This document shows, in pieces, positions 11,279-23,905 of a stretch of 64,000 nt of DNA. Position 1 is the stretch's first letter, and every line of letters begins with the position of its first letter. A model generated the notes under the pieces. The model saw only the letters and a program-made list of their open reading frames with translations, had not been told where the DNA came from and made no database searches. The DNA comes from Anarhynchus alexandrinus (Eukaryota; Chordata; Aves; Charadriiformes; Charadriidae). A program made the position numbers and the translations under genes. The stretch lies in assembly GCA_008711295.1 (NCBI GenBank), contig VUYV01000149.1:434001-498000 (forward strand). The letters run 5' to 3'.

Positions 11279-13873
11279 GCTGTGGTTCCTGCAGGAAAGG
11301 TGAAATTTTTCACGTCCTATATTCAGCATCATCATAGTTCCCAGCAACTCAACACAGGGTATTACTACCGGAGTCAGATGAAGTACTGCTCCTGTTCTTG
11401 CCGTAGGTTTTGCTCCAGAAATTTTAATTTGCATACATGGGGGCAAGGCTTAATTCTGATGAATCCTGTAATATTCTGCTTTGTTTTGTGATGTATTCCC
11501 CAAATCCTAGTTATTTATAGGTAAGAGGCAAAGCCATATGCCAACAATGTGGTACAAAGGTGAATGTACTTAAGGATTCTAGTGCACTAAATGGATGCTC
11601 GTGTTTTCTATGCTTCACAATAAAAAAGATTATTTCTTTAATTCATTTCCAAGAGCATCTTGCTATTATTCTATGAAAAAAAAACATCTACCCTTAGCTT
11701 CAAATTGTGTGCAAAATTCCTGATGAAAGCTTTTTATGTGGAAAAACAATTAATCTTTTTGTATTAGAATTCTTATTGCATTTGATAATAACAGCGTTCT
11801 CTTTATTAATATTCTTGTTGTACCTTTTGATGTATAGCCCTTCATCAGTTCTCATTTTAAAGTAATCTATGATCTACCTCTGATCTGGTACTTTGTGTTC
11901 CCATACTGATACGAAAATGTGAGCTAAAACAATTGAAAATTTCGGTTGTAATCCACAATCATAGGAAATGGAAAGTTTGAGAGATCAATACTGAATATGC
12001 AGCACAGCATTTACTGAGGGGATACTTCTTGCAGGATTTTAGTATTCCAGGACGGTTTTTTTGTTTCAGCACTTTTGTTCAAGTGTTTCCATTGAAGGAC
12101 AATCTTCAGAACAGGAATTCAAGGCCAAAGTCCGTACAGTTTAGATACTGCTCTTTGCAGCGTGGGGTATGTAGGGCAGTAGGAGGCACTTGTACTTCAT
12201 CGGACTCCGGGACTCCATTGCAGGCTACGAAACTCGTCAAAGAAGCAGAAACGCTTGGACAGTTAACCTTGGAGTTTATTGCCATGCCATGCTGCTATAA
12301 ATACCTGAACTAGTTAAAGAAAGGCAGCTCAGGTGTACGGTGCTGGAGCACTCCTGCGACTGCAGTAATTATTGATGTACTCCAGGGCGCTTGACAAGTG
12401 GAAGAAAGGCACTGACTGAGTATCTTCATGAAGGAAGTGGGAAATTGTCTTTTGCTATTATAGTCTTCATCCTAAAGAGCTTTTTTATTGATGCTTAAGT
12501 GTAACAGAAGAGTTTAGTTTTGGATGCTAGATGAACAAAACAAATGCAGATTCCCCAAAAGGAAGCAGAAGTCCAGGTGGGCATGGAAACGTCCTGGCCA
12601 AGGCTGCCAGAAGAGCTGTGGGCAGAGGGCTGAGGATCTACGGGGAAGCGCTCCAGTAGAATTGGGCCTCAAAGAAGAGCTGCTTGTTTAGGGGAATTAA
12701 ATGTTGCAAAATGGCAAAGGGGGTATTTTTTTTTCTTACAGAGTTCTCTTGATAGTTCCATAGGAGAGAACAGGTATCTATGAAGCTGGCCGGTGTGCTA
12801 AAACTTGTCTGCTTCAGCTGCCTCTTCACACCATTCATGGCATTTTCTGCAACAGCTATAGGGCAATAGAAGAGAGCAATTTTATTTCACTGTCCCCAAA
12901 CCTTGCTAACAGGGGAGAAAAAATTAAAAATTGCTTAAAGCAAAGACTGAGATTCTTCTAAATCTAATAAAGTATGTGTGAGGAAGTGATGTTTATATTT
13001 ATCTCCTTTCAGCAACAGCTGTTACTGTATGGTAACACTACGGTACTCTGTAAATACTATGTCAATACATGTGATTCAACATATGCAGAGCTCTTCTGGA
13101 CATTCTGCATATGGCTCTGGTAAGGAGGATTCCTCAACTCCTCCCTCTCCCTCCTTCTCCCTGCTCTCCATTAGGATTTTCAGGGCAGAGTACACCATCT
13201 ATTTTGCAGGTCTTTTGTGCCCCCATTTAGCTCCACAGAGGCAGCATCCCGAATGTCGATACAGTTGTAATTAAAATAGCCTAACACTGTGTATAGCAAG
13301 TTAGACTTACAAAAACAAAACAAAAGCCCAGATAGCGAGGAATAAGGTCCGACTTGCAAAATTCAAACTGCTGACTGCATCACTTGTCCTAAGTGCACTT
13401 TACCTCCCCCCCTGTAGTAAGTAACCAGCTGCCTCGAGATCTAAGCTGAATGTCATCTTGACTATTTACCAGTTTTCTTCTAACCTGGAATAAGAGGAGA
13501 ACAAGGGAAAAACCTGTGCCTCGGGACAAAACTTGCCTGTTGTCATGAGTTAACAGTTAACTGGTGAGAGAACATTGGAATACTTGGAAATCATGCTATA
13601 TTTAGAATTGATTCTGTGCAGTGGCAAGGTCAATGCCTCGCTCCCCGCGCTGTGCGCAGAATGCGGCAGTACCGCGGGTCACAGCTGAACGTATTCAGGA
13701 GGCTTGGTAGCACGGGTCCCCTGCGTGCCAGGGAAGGAGGACAGGCCTTGTAAATTGAGCTGGTTTTCTAAATAGGAAAGGGATGCTGCATGTAGACGTT
13801 AGCAGTTATTTCCAAGGTCTCTGGGGAAAACATTTGCATAGGTGTTCTAACAGAGGCTTCCGAGATCTGGCTT

Positions 13874-13938
13874 TAAAAAAAGGAAAAAAAAGCCCCCCCA
13901 AACCCAAAAAACCAACCATGAAAAACCAAAACCAAAAA
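13874..13938. repeat. A-rich then A/C-rich low-complexity tract
   Basis: A runs separated by GG pass into C7 and then AACCCAAAAAACC-like blocks. It is the complement in style of the T/G tracts elsewhere. It produces lysine/proline-rich frames on + and phenylalanine/glycine-rich frames on - that are not genes. Confidence 0.8.
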
Positions 13939-13941
13939 GGT

Positions 13942-16120
13942 GCTGCCACTAAATGGTTTAAGAAGGATGCTTGTGCCTGGAAACGTTGGGGCTGATGACA
14001 GGCATGCTGTGCTCCTCTTTCTGACTCCTCATGGTGCATGTGCCATTCTACCTTAAAATTGGGTTATTCCAGAGCACGAAGCAAGGCAACGTGTTAGGGA
14101 TTATCAGAGTAACTGGACAATTTATCTCGATTTGCTGGAAAAACGCTGAAGTTTCATAGGTATGTATATCTACAATGGATAGACTTTTCTGAAAAGCATA
14201 GCATGAAACCATACGGAAATTGCTCTTGAGAATAGGGGTTGTTGCCTACAACTTTGTTTCAAGCATGCTACTTTTTACTGCTTTTTAGAATAGCAGCTTC
14301 ACAATTTGAAGTGCCGTTAACAATTCATGGCAGAGTGAAATGTGTTCACTCAAATTTGCATTTGGACATTCTTTAGCATTTATCTTTCTTATGTTAATGA
14401 CTAATCAATGTGAAACAGAATGCTCTTACTCTTGACTGATTTGAAATCTTCTGTCATGGAATAAAATCCTGATGGTCTGCACTACAGAGCAGTGATGGAG
14501 CAGGTTTTATGGTATAATCTATAGGTATTTGAACAGATGGCTGTGCAAGTAAGCTCTGTGAATCCTTTTCATCGTTCCAAAGATTTGTATGGAACTTCTC
14601 TGAATTTCATAATGATAAAAAGAAGTGACTAGCCCTTCTACCCTCTCTTCTGACACTTTGCTCTATTTCCTTAACATTTGCATCCTCGTGTATACTGCAA
14701 CATACTTCTTGATTCACTCATTAATTTGACAATCTCAACTCTCTATTTCCTAAAATAGAATGCTGCTGATACAAATGTTCTTACATATACTGGGCACAGT
14801 ATTTGTGCATTTGTGATAAATAACTTGCCAGTTGGTTAGATGAGAGAGAACTATTAAGGCAACAAGTTAAAAAAAAGGAAACAACCTACTTATCATCCCA
14901 ACAGTTGCTTTAATGAAGAAATGATTTTATTAGTGGTGGGGAGCCATGCCAGTTCTGGGGAATGGCACTATTTTGCCAAAAGCAAGAACCTTGAGGTGAA
15001 AAGACAGATCCGTTTTCCTAGGACTGGTCTTCTAATGGAGGAAACAAAAGTCAGCTGCTGCGGGCAGACAGGCTGAGAGTGTCTTTTCCAGGGACCCATA
15101 CACATAGATATTGTTAGGATACTGAAAAACATCGGGTTAGATGATCGTCAAGGTTAAAGACAACGAATTTTGGCGTATTCTTAGCATGTGTTGACTTCTG
15201 ATTTGGTAAAATATACTAAAGTTGTTGCAAGAGTGTTGAGTCAGTAGCCCAAGTACCTGTGTAGTTTTGAAAATACCAATATTTTCTGATAGTCATTTGT
15301 AATGCTGAATTTATAAAATTGGGCTTCATCTCAGGTTGCCCTAACAGAACAGGCTTTCCACTGAATGTCTTTTCTCCTGAGATTTCATAAATTTTATACT
15401 CTGAAGGTTACACAGTTATTGGTGAAAGTGAATTCAAAATGTCCTTTATAAGCAGTTGCCTTATAAATAAAACATAGCCAGAGAGCACAGTTCTGGCATG
15501 TACATTATAGAAACTAAAAGGCAGAAGGACATTTGAATTTTTTTTTTATTTTAAATTTTGGTGAGGACTAGTTTGCTTATATCGGTGAGGACTTGTTGCA
15601 GACTAGCAGTTACTATAAATATCTGGTAGGAAAAGCAAAATTTGATTTCAGTTATTCTACTTGATAGTATAACGGACACGCTCTTACAGATTACTCCTCG
15701 GGAATCTCTTTAAACAGCGAAGCACAGAAATACAATTGCGTCTCCTTCAGCGCGATTTACACGTACAGCTTTGGTTGATGGGGCTGGATGGACAGAAACC
15801 TCTCCGCTGTAGGGGAGAGCTGGTGGAGCTCGAAGCAAAGCCCTGAGGGTCCGGGGGGTTCTGCTGTGTCCTTCACCTCGCCGCACCCGTTCCCGTGTGT
15901 GTTGCCCGCTCCGAGGCGCCGTGGGCAGGTCAAACACTAACAAGTCTCTTTGTGCCGAAGGCAGCAGGGCAGTCACCCTACAGAACCGTGAGATTTTTTT
16001 CAAAACTATGAAGCTGTTAGTACAAATATTTCTCAGATCTCTAAACTGGTATCAGGCGCAACACAACGCTGTGCAGTGTCTAGGAGGTTTCGCATGTGCG
16101 AGATCACAGGCGGCGTGTGG
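13942..16120. other. Gene-free stretch: unique sequence with a modest GC patch
   Basis: No gene was recognised. The part 15780-15960 is richer in GC and CpG than its surroundings but less so than the island at 1195-1468. A 24-bp-period duplication lies at 15560-15607. Confidence 0.55.
15560..15607. repeat. Tandem duplication, 24-bp period
   Basis: GGTGAGGACTAGTTTGC at 15560 is repeated as GGTGAGGACTTGTTGC at 15584, one mismatch and one missing base over the repeated part. Confidence 0.75.
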
Positions 16121-16121
16121 T

Positions 16122-16180
16122 TCGCGTTAGGCGTGCCTTGTGAGAGAGACCTCGCGCTAGGCATGCCTTGTGAGACCTCC
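16122..16180. repeat. Tandem duplication, 30-bp period
   Basis: TCGCGTTAGGCGTGCCTTGT at 16122 is repeated as TCGCGCTAGGCATGCCTTGT at 16152, and the similarity runs on through GAGA. The two differences in the first 20 bases are transitions. It ends 9 bases before the 65-bp palindrome. Confidence 0.85.
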
Positions 16181-16188
16181 AGAAAGTT

Positions 16189-16253
16189 TTTGAGCATTTG
16201 CTTAATTTAAAGCACATACACTAAGTGTGCTTAAATCTAAGCATATGCTCAAA
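16189..16253. repeat. 65-bp near-perfect palindrome (long hairpin)
   Basis: The left arm begins TTTGAGCATTTGCTTA (16189-16204) and the right arm ends TAAGCATATGCTCAAA (16238-16253). These pair at 15 of 16 positions. Pairing continues inward, with one bulged base on each side, through TTTAA and GCAC/GTGC to a small terminal loop around 16221. AGTTT occurs just outside both ends (16185-16189 and 16255-16259), which could be a target-site duplication. It could be a tiny foldback transposon (MITE), a precursor of a small RNA, or a chance palindrome. No coding content is present. Confidence 0.75.
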
Positions 16254-16259
16254 TAGTTT

Positions 16260-19200
16260 AACTTGGAACTGGTTTATCTGTATATAGACCCAAAGTGGGT
16301 GTTAGGTAAAAAGAAGGCTGTGTGTTAACTGGCTCTGTTCTGGAAAAGACTTAATTAGAGCCTGAGAAATGTCTCATCTGTCGTCGTTTTGTTAAAGCCT
16401 TGCATGCTTTGTGATACTAGCAGGGAGACAAAATCAAGACCTCTGTTCATCCTCTTTTGTTACGTGGTGATGTTGGTTAGTGCACAGGGAGTTTTGCTAT
16501 TATGCTGTGACTGCAACAAATGAAGACTCCAAAGCGGTCCTGTCAAGCTGTTTGAAGTGTATGTGCCTTTAAAGCTAGGAATGGGCGTGTTTAAGAAAAA
16601 AAGTTGCATTTATTGTTTGAGATCTGAAACAATGAAAATGAAGCTGTATATGTAAATTTTTAAAAGGTGATGGAAGGGATTCAGAAGTCCCAGTAATTAT
16701 ACTCCTTATATCTTCTACAAAGCCATACAAAATGTGATGCCCAAAAAATTCATGAAGAAAAATTAAATTTTTAATCATTTAGTAAATAGTTTATTCTTTG
16801 ATAATACTCAGTTTGCCAGACATTTGACATTGCATTGAAAGTTACTGATTTAATTTTGGCAGCTTGACTTAATTTTCTGTTCTATATTTGCAATTGGTGT
16901 TAAAGGTTACACCTTAGAAGACACTCTGGATTCCTGAAATCACGTTAGTGACAGGTTATTTAATCAACAGCACTATTTAAAGGTGTTTGAAAATAATGTT
17001 GTGGCACTACGGTTGCGAGAGAGTTGGTAGGAGGTGTTAAAGACACCATGCAGTAGAACAGGTATTAAAAAAAAAAGCTGGAAGTCTAAAAAGGGCAGTG
17101 AGATGCTAAAAATGGAAGATGGTGAAAATCAAAGAAAGTCACTGGGTGGCTGCTGGCTTTTATTGTGGCACTGCGTCTACTAATGCTCTTAATTGTGGCT
17201 GTAAGAAATACTGGGTCTGTGCCACAGACCTTCTGATCTCCAGGCCCAGAGTGCTCCACCCAGCCAGGTTTTCGATGCGCAGGTAGCTGCTGTGTCGCTT
17301 AACCGCTACGCATGTCCGCTTGTTCTCTATGTGGACATTTTAGACCTACCCAGGAAGAAATGGCCTGTTGAAAGATTTTTCCTAAAAGCCAGATATGACT
17401 ATGAAGAACCTTCAGTGTGTTCTTGGGGTTTTTTTATCTGCTCTCTTGAGCATCTGAAACCTTTTGCACTGTAAAAATTGCCCCAGCTGTTACATACACA
17501 GAAACAGAGGACATTCTAGTTGGCAAAAGAAAATTGAGGTTTCTTGTTGGTAGCTCAGATCTCAATTATCCTTCTTAGTAGTCCGCACCCATGTGAGAAT
17601 AGAAACTTCTTTATTTTTCACTAGCACTGTTTTGTGCATGTAGAACAGAGGAATAGCCGGGAAATTCCGATAGTGTTTATAAAGCTGCCTGGCCAGTTGG
17701 TACTCACTGAAAGGTGGTTGTGAAGAACCCTTCATGGCTTCATTGCAAGGTTAAGTAAAGAGGCAGCCTTCTACTCTGCGTTCTTGGAGGTACATTCACA
17801 ACTTTCAGAAGCCATCAAAACCCTGGCCTAGATGCTTTAAAGAGCATTTGATAACTTATTATGTATTCAACTTCCATGTGGTGCTTCATATATTTGTTGT
17901 TTGTCTGTCTCATGACCTTATTTGTGGGATAAAGGTGGCAGTGAACATGGAAATTATCGTAAATACTGTGTATATTTGAATGGGAAGAGCAAATGAATGG
18001 CACTAGATAGCAACGTTTATTGTGTCAAGTCTTTGGGATGTCATTTATATGTAACTACTTCTAATTAGTGCCATTCAAACCAACTAAAATGACTCCAAAG
18101 CAGATGCCAGTTGTTGCAAGGGATGTGCCTGGATACTTGTCATTTTGTACAGTCAACTGGCACTTACAGCACTGACAACACTTTAATATTAGAGATGGAG
18201 GAAAGGTTTCAATACCGGTGCTCAGAGTAATTGTTAATAGGGAACATTTCTCTTAATGAGCTATAATTAGGAAACTTCTGCTTCTCAGATGAGAGTTACC
18301 ATTCCCTTGGGTCTTGGTTACTCCTGATGAACAGTAAGAGCTTACAGATCCTCCTTCCGTGTCAGCTCTAGAAGAAGGGCACCCTGCTTCATCCTCATTG
18401 CGAGCGGTGTTAAGAGAATGAGATAACATCAGACATATCTGTCTAAGAGGGAAGGACTGTTATACTTGAAATTTTGGGACATGCTAAAAAATAACATAAA
18501 TTAATGACTACCTGAGCCTAAATTCTGGTGATATCTAAGTTAAACAGAATCATTCAGCAATAATTTTGCTTTTGATTTGAATACAATTTATAAACATAAT
18601 CAAAGAGCAATATAGCTTTATGTAAATTGACATCCAAATAGCAAGGCTTCACTTTCTAATGATACTTCCCCCACCCTCTAAAATTGCCTTTTATTTAATT
18701 AAGACTCTCCGGGAGGCTGACACTTTTCTGTGGCTGAAACAGCAGCTGTACTGCAGTGATGAACCTCAGAAGAAGCTGAACGTCTCTGTGACTGCTGCGA
18801 ATCTTGGCAGAACAATGGAAAAGATCCTCTCGATATTGCTAAGAAAACAGCCTTCCAGCTTTTAGAGCAATTTTCTCAGTGATCACCATAATACTTTGCA
18901 GTGGGGGTTTTGATTTTAAAACTAGTAATTTTGGATGTTTCCCTAATGTAATTTAACTTGCTCTTTTTCACAGAGGTATTTAAAGCCACACTCGGGCTAC
19001 ATTTGCCAAGATAGTGATGAGAATAAGCCTAAATAAGATTTAAACTTTATGTACGTGCTGCTATTAAGCAAGCTGTAGGTATTACGGGGACAGTCTAGGT
19101 GTAGACGCCAGGCTGTGATCCCAAAGGCCGGGGGGATTAACCTCCCTGCCTCATCTCTCCTTTCTCTTGCTTATTACGGCGGTTGCAGTGATGGTAATAT

Positions 19201-22200
19201 CTGTGTATCCTGATGTCCCACAGTCTGGCTGATTTCCGATTAATTTTTTCTGTGCTGCAGTCTTCTTATACTCACATGGAAGGAAGGACTCTTGAAAAAC
19301 AAATTGACACGATAACATTAATTGCACGAAGTACAGATTTATTCAGAATGACTTCCATAAGAAGAAGGGGTGGGGTAACTGAGATATTAACGCTTCAGAA
19401 AATGTTGATAGTAATATGAGGCCTTTGCTTTGTGTCAAGGGAGTTTCCTTGGTGTCAAAGGAGCTATGCCAGTTCTCACAAATTCGGTTTCTGAATAGTT
19501 GCAGCCTCATTCAAAGCCCGTTTTGGTTTGCCCTCAGGCGAATCTCTAGTCTCTTTTGGCCAGGCTGAAAATAGATTTCGGTTTAAGATGCTTATGGGAA
19601 CCACAGGTTGGTAGAAAGTAGAAGACAATACGTTAAAAAAGAACAAAGTTTCGCCTTCAATACACAGTGTTGAGTAGTTATGTGATGTGTTCCTGAGTTC
19701 TAGACAGATGGCTTAGGACAGCTCAAAAAAAGATTCATTGGGAAATTTGTCTTGAGTAGAGGTTAATGCTAATGAGCACTAAGTCTGCTGTTACAGAGTT
19801 CCCCACGATGCTGAAAATGCTGTCCCGGCATATGCGTAATAGGAGTGCTGGCGTGTTAGCACAGGGAGGGACTCCGTGGAGACTTCAGGTGAACATTTAG
19901 AGCTGAAGGAGCTTGGAGACACTGTCTTCTGAACTGGTGGGACTTCTAATCCCCACATAGAGACACTTGGCTTTGTGCTACTTCGGGTTCTCAGTATGTC
20001 TGTTTCTTAATAAGTGGTAGTAAGTGCTGCTTTGAGTTCTTTCCCTCTGTACAAAATAATTTAAAAATTAATATATTACATTCTATAACCACTGGGTATA
20101 ACACAGCCATTACGGAATTTGGATGAATAATGATTTTTTAAATAGGAAGAATTGCAGAATCCATGCAGTAGATGAAAATTTCTCTGAGCTGCTCTTTCAA
20201 AAATAGCTCTGTTGGGTTAAATGTAGACAAATAAGACATTTTGTGGTAGTCATGTTAGATTTAGACATGAGGATTGTGTCTCCTGCTTGTACATGGACTT
20301 TGAACACCATAGGGAGGCTTCAGGTAGCTTCAGGAATAAGCTATTTACATAGTTTAGCAGTACTCCTGGCACCCTCTGTGCTGAAGTCAGTGCTCACTTG
20401 AAAGGGGTCGCATGTAACAATCCAACTATTAGGTGGTTAAACACAAAAATTCTGTGCATTTGGAAGCATGTGAGTGTTGAAGAGTAGTCGTTTATAAAAC
20501 TGGAGTGCAATACGATTTTCCCAAGAGGCAGTAAACCCTCACACTTCAGATGATAGACCTATTTCTACTTAATGAGGAAAAATTCACTCCTGGCTGAACT
20601 CCACTGAAGTTAATTTCTCTGACAATAAATTTGGCCCAATATGTCAATACAAACTTAACTCACTTGTGTTCATAGAGATTAACTCAACAGCATCTTATGT
20701 ATGCCCAGAATAATTAGTTTACTGTCTCTTGAGGTTTATTTAATTAATTTAGAATGCTTTCCATTTAGAAGATACTTACTGCAGAAACAGGTCTGTTGCA
20801 GATAAGAGGAACTCTAACTACTCCCTCAATCTTGTGCTTGACTTGTTGGAAAGAAAGTACGTGGAGCGGAGAAAGTCACGTCATTTTGTTTAAAGCTGCT
20901 CTCTCTGAGTCTTTGTTCTAGAATCCCAGCAACCTGGAATGGTTTGGTGCCTTAAAATAATATTCAAATACATCTTTTTTTACGTTTTCGTAGTACTGTG
21001 CTTCCTCTGATCAGCTAAGAACCATTGCCATACTTTCTGAAATTTGTTACTGCTTCGGAGAAGATAACTTATTTATAGGAAAGTCTTTTAGATCTGCAGT
21101 CAGACACTGAATTTTTAAAGGGAGGGTATGTGTCAGAAGCTAAATAATTAAGATCCATGCCTTCTCAGCATTTTATTTCAAATATTAAATATTACATAAG
21201 AGATCCTTCCCTGTGGAAATCAAGCCTTTAAAGTGGTGCAGACTCAGCCAGAAAAATCACTGTATTGTACAGTCAAATTGATACATCCTGAATCCTACAA
21301 ATAGTTCCAAAAAAGTTCCTAAAATATTTCAGCATTCTACATACTGGTTCAAATTGTCCCTGTTTAGTAATGTTGTGATGGTATATTGTGATTTTGACAT
21401 AAACTCAGCCTTTCTGAAAGCCCGAAGAGCGATTGTTCTAAAGCTGCGGGTGAGTTTGAAGCACACGTTGGTGTTTGGGCTAAGGCGGGCAGAGTGCACG
21501 GGGCTCGCCGTGGTTAGCTCGCAGAAGACCTGGGGAACCTGTGTCTGGGTGCTGCCAACATGAGGAACCAGGTAACTTGCCAGATGAAATGCAGCCATGC
21601 AATTCCTTCTGTTGTAAACCACTGTCCTCCACTGGAAGGAATTAAAACTGCACAAATTCTTCTCAAGACCTGCGCTGCAAACATCTGCGAGCCCTGTGCT
21701 TGGAGAGCTCGCTGGCAGAGCAGTGTGCTCTTTCCTTATGTCTCCCAGAAATTTCTTAATGTGGTCATCATGGTTAAAAGCCACCTGAAGCTTTGAATAC
21801 TTACAAGTAGTTTCATAAAATTTTGCTGGCATTTAAATGGATGCATTAAATGTATATGACATGGTGCCTCAGGAAAAGGCTGTGCCAGAGTTTTCTTCTC
21901 CAGCAAAACCTGTACAATTAAAGGAACCAGCACGAATTTCCGCACAGCTCAGGTTCCAGTCCTGTCTCTGTTTACCAGATCGGCAGCCCGGCTGTAACGC
22001 TATCTGACGGCAGCGACATCGCAAGCCTATGAATATACTGGAAGCAAACACTGCCGTTATCTTCTGTCTCCTGTCATCAGGACCGCGGAGTTTGTTACCC
22101 GCTTCAGTAAAAGACTTGGTAATCTCTGGTTTCCATGAGAAATCGTGAGATAAGTCTTTATAGGCTGGTATAGAGGCTGGAGGCGGTGGCGTTCTCCTCT

Positions 22201-23389
22201 GACGGTGACCTGCTTGAACTTCCACAGGCTGTGCATAGGCTCAGGCTGCTGTCTCCGAAGGGTGAAAACCCAAGGCATCAGGTTCAGCTGATGAATTACT
22301 TTCACTTAAAATTGTCCCTATCCTTGTGCATCCTTTCCAAAGGGACGTGGGGGTGTTTGAATGGAGTCGGTGTCTGGCTCCCAGCTGGAGCTACTTTCCT
22401 GTTTCTACCTCCCAGCTCAGGCTGCAGTTCCTCCCCCTTGCGCAGGTGTTGAACGCCCAGTGGTTCCTCTTAGACTGTCACACATTTTGGCATTCTTCAC
22501 ATTTGCTGTCAGCTAGACCTCTAACCTGCGCATTCACTACCACGTTCAGTATATAAGCTGTTACTTCAAGCTGGCCAAATGCTGCCCTGTCAGTGCTGTA
22601 TGCGATATACATACCTCCCGATGGTTTGGAGTTTTCTCCCCAATATATGTTTGTAGGAATATAAATGAATGTGCAGAGGAAGATCGTGTTCACATAATTC
22701 GAAAACTTCCTTCTGGTATTGCGAGGGTTTTGGCTTTGAAAGTCTTGTATAGAAGTGCATATGTACGCACTGTGTGATTATTTGCCAGGATTTATTTCAT
22801 ATGGCAGTTTTAAGAGCTATGAAGTGTTGTTGACAAGCTGTTCCTCATTCTTTGCAAGTTACTTATCACTAATTATAACCGATGCAGATGAAATGATTGG
22901 TTGACAGTGCATCGAGATTGATGCGGAGCAAACCCCAGAGAGCTCACTGCAATTATCTAGAGTACGGGCACACCGTTATTCTTGACTCTGGCCAACCCTA
23001 CACTGTCACAGTCCTTTTAAACTGTTCATCATTCCCTTCTCTTGGGCTTCAATTCTATATCCAGGGGAACTGGCTGGTGTATGAGACAGATCTCGGTAGT
23101 GGGAGGAATCTGTTTTTCAGTGCATTTTCAGTACGCTTAGGATTATGAAACATTAAAGGAACTCACATGAACCAAGACAATATTTTACCAACAGCCGGTG
23201 CCTGTTGTGCAGAGGCTGGAGCAGCTTTGCGGAGTATTTCTGTCGCTCCGGGAAGCAGGTGGATCTGGATGGTGTGACTTACCTGCTTGTATATTCAAGG
23301 CTAGTTTTCCATCCTTCCATCAGCTGTTTGGGGTTGAAGGAAGGGCATGAATATACAGCAATATCCTTAATAATGTGAAAAGCCTTTAA
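16260..23389. other. Gene-free stretch: unique AT-rich sequence
   Basis: No gene or RNA gene was recognised. Between 19420 and 21328 neither strand has a frame of 60 codons. The 21329-22305 area has several overlapping frames (longest 167 codons, minus strand) without recognisable domains, which I read as chance. Confidence 0.6.
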
Positions 23390-23745
23390 CGTGCGAGTAC
23401 TGCAGGGCGTTCTGCAAAGGAGGAGGGAGCTGAGACACCTCAGGGGCTGCTGGTTCAACGCCAGCCCCCGTGGGAGCCCTGGGTTATTGCTGTGGCCCTC
23501 CTGCCCGCTGCCCTGGCTGCAACGCCCCCGAGCACCGAAAGCAGGAGCCGGCCCGCGGATGGCCCCGCAGACGCGGCTCTGGCCGGCAGCACGTCCCTGC
23601 CTGCCTCTGCTGACCCGCAGAGCGGCCCCTCTGCTTCAACCTCGCTCCCCTTCGCCCGCGGAGCCCCGACCCCCTCACAGCACTTTCTGTCCTGGCATCT
23701 GCTGAGCGTTGCTGCCTCCTCAAACCGTTTCCGCCATGGGTTTGT
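23390..23745. promoter_or_regulatory. GC- and CpG-rich patch beside the CR1 copy
   Basis: Roughly 26 CpG dinucleotides were counted by eye over about 350 bases, densest at 23521-23680. The C content is higher than G, so CpG enrichment is only borderline for an island. Overlapping frames on both strands (alanine-, proline- and arginine-rich) follow from the composition. It ends where the CR1 fragment begins. It may be a minor promoter or a GC-rich local patch. Confidence 0.4.
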
Positions 23746-23748
23746 AAG

Positions 23749-23905
23749 TCGTAGAACCACAGAATGGTTTAGGTTGGAAGGGACCTTGAAGATCATCGAG
23801 TTCCAACCCCCCTGCCCTGGGCAGGGACACCTCCCACCAGCCCAGGCTGCCCAAGGCCACGTCCAGCCTGGCCTTGAACACCTCCAGGGATGGGGCCATC
23901 AAAGT
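23749..23905 (-). mobile_element. CR1 LINE fragment, 5'-truncated, 3' end of the element
   Basis: The + strand reads GAATGGTTTAGGTTGGAAGG, then a GACCTTGAAGATCATCGAG segment and, near 23870-23895, CACCTCCAGGGATGGGG. This is the well-known reverse complement of the avian CR1 3' region. The element therefore lies on the minus strand with its 3' end at 23749. Full CR1 elements are several kilobases, so only about 155 bases of the non-coding tail remain. The 8-base tail repeats typical of CR1 ends are reduced to a degenerate trace. A 139-codon frame running across it on + is spurious. Confidence 0.93.

Larger units (their letters stand above)
6832..13870. other. Gene-free stretch: unique sequence
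   Basis: Nothing recognisable as a gene or RNA gene was found. A small perfect hairpin lies at 10029-10054 and an ATT-repeat duplication at 11236-11278. Open frames reach only about 97 codons and show no domain. Confidence 0.6.

Noticed and set aside
15132..15156. Possible + strand CR1 trace (GGTTAGATGATCGTCAAGGT)
   Set aside because: It matches a CR1 landmark but has no supporting sequence on either side.
21329..21832. 167-codon open frame on the minus strand, overlapped by several other frames
   Set aside because: The translation has no recognisable family features, and frames on both strands are open in the same interval, which fits chance composition rather than a gene.
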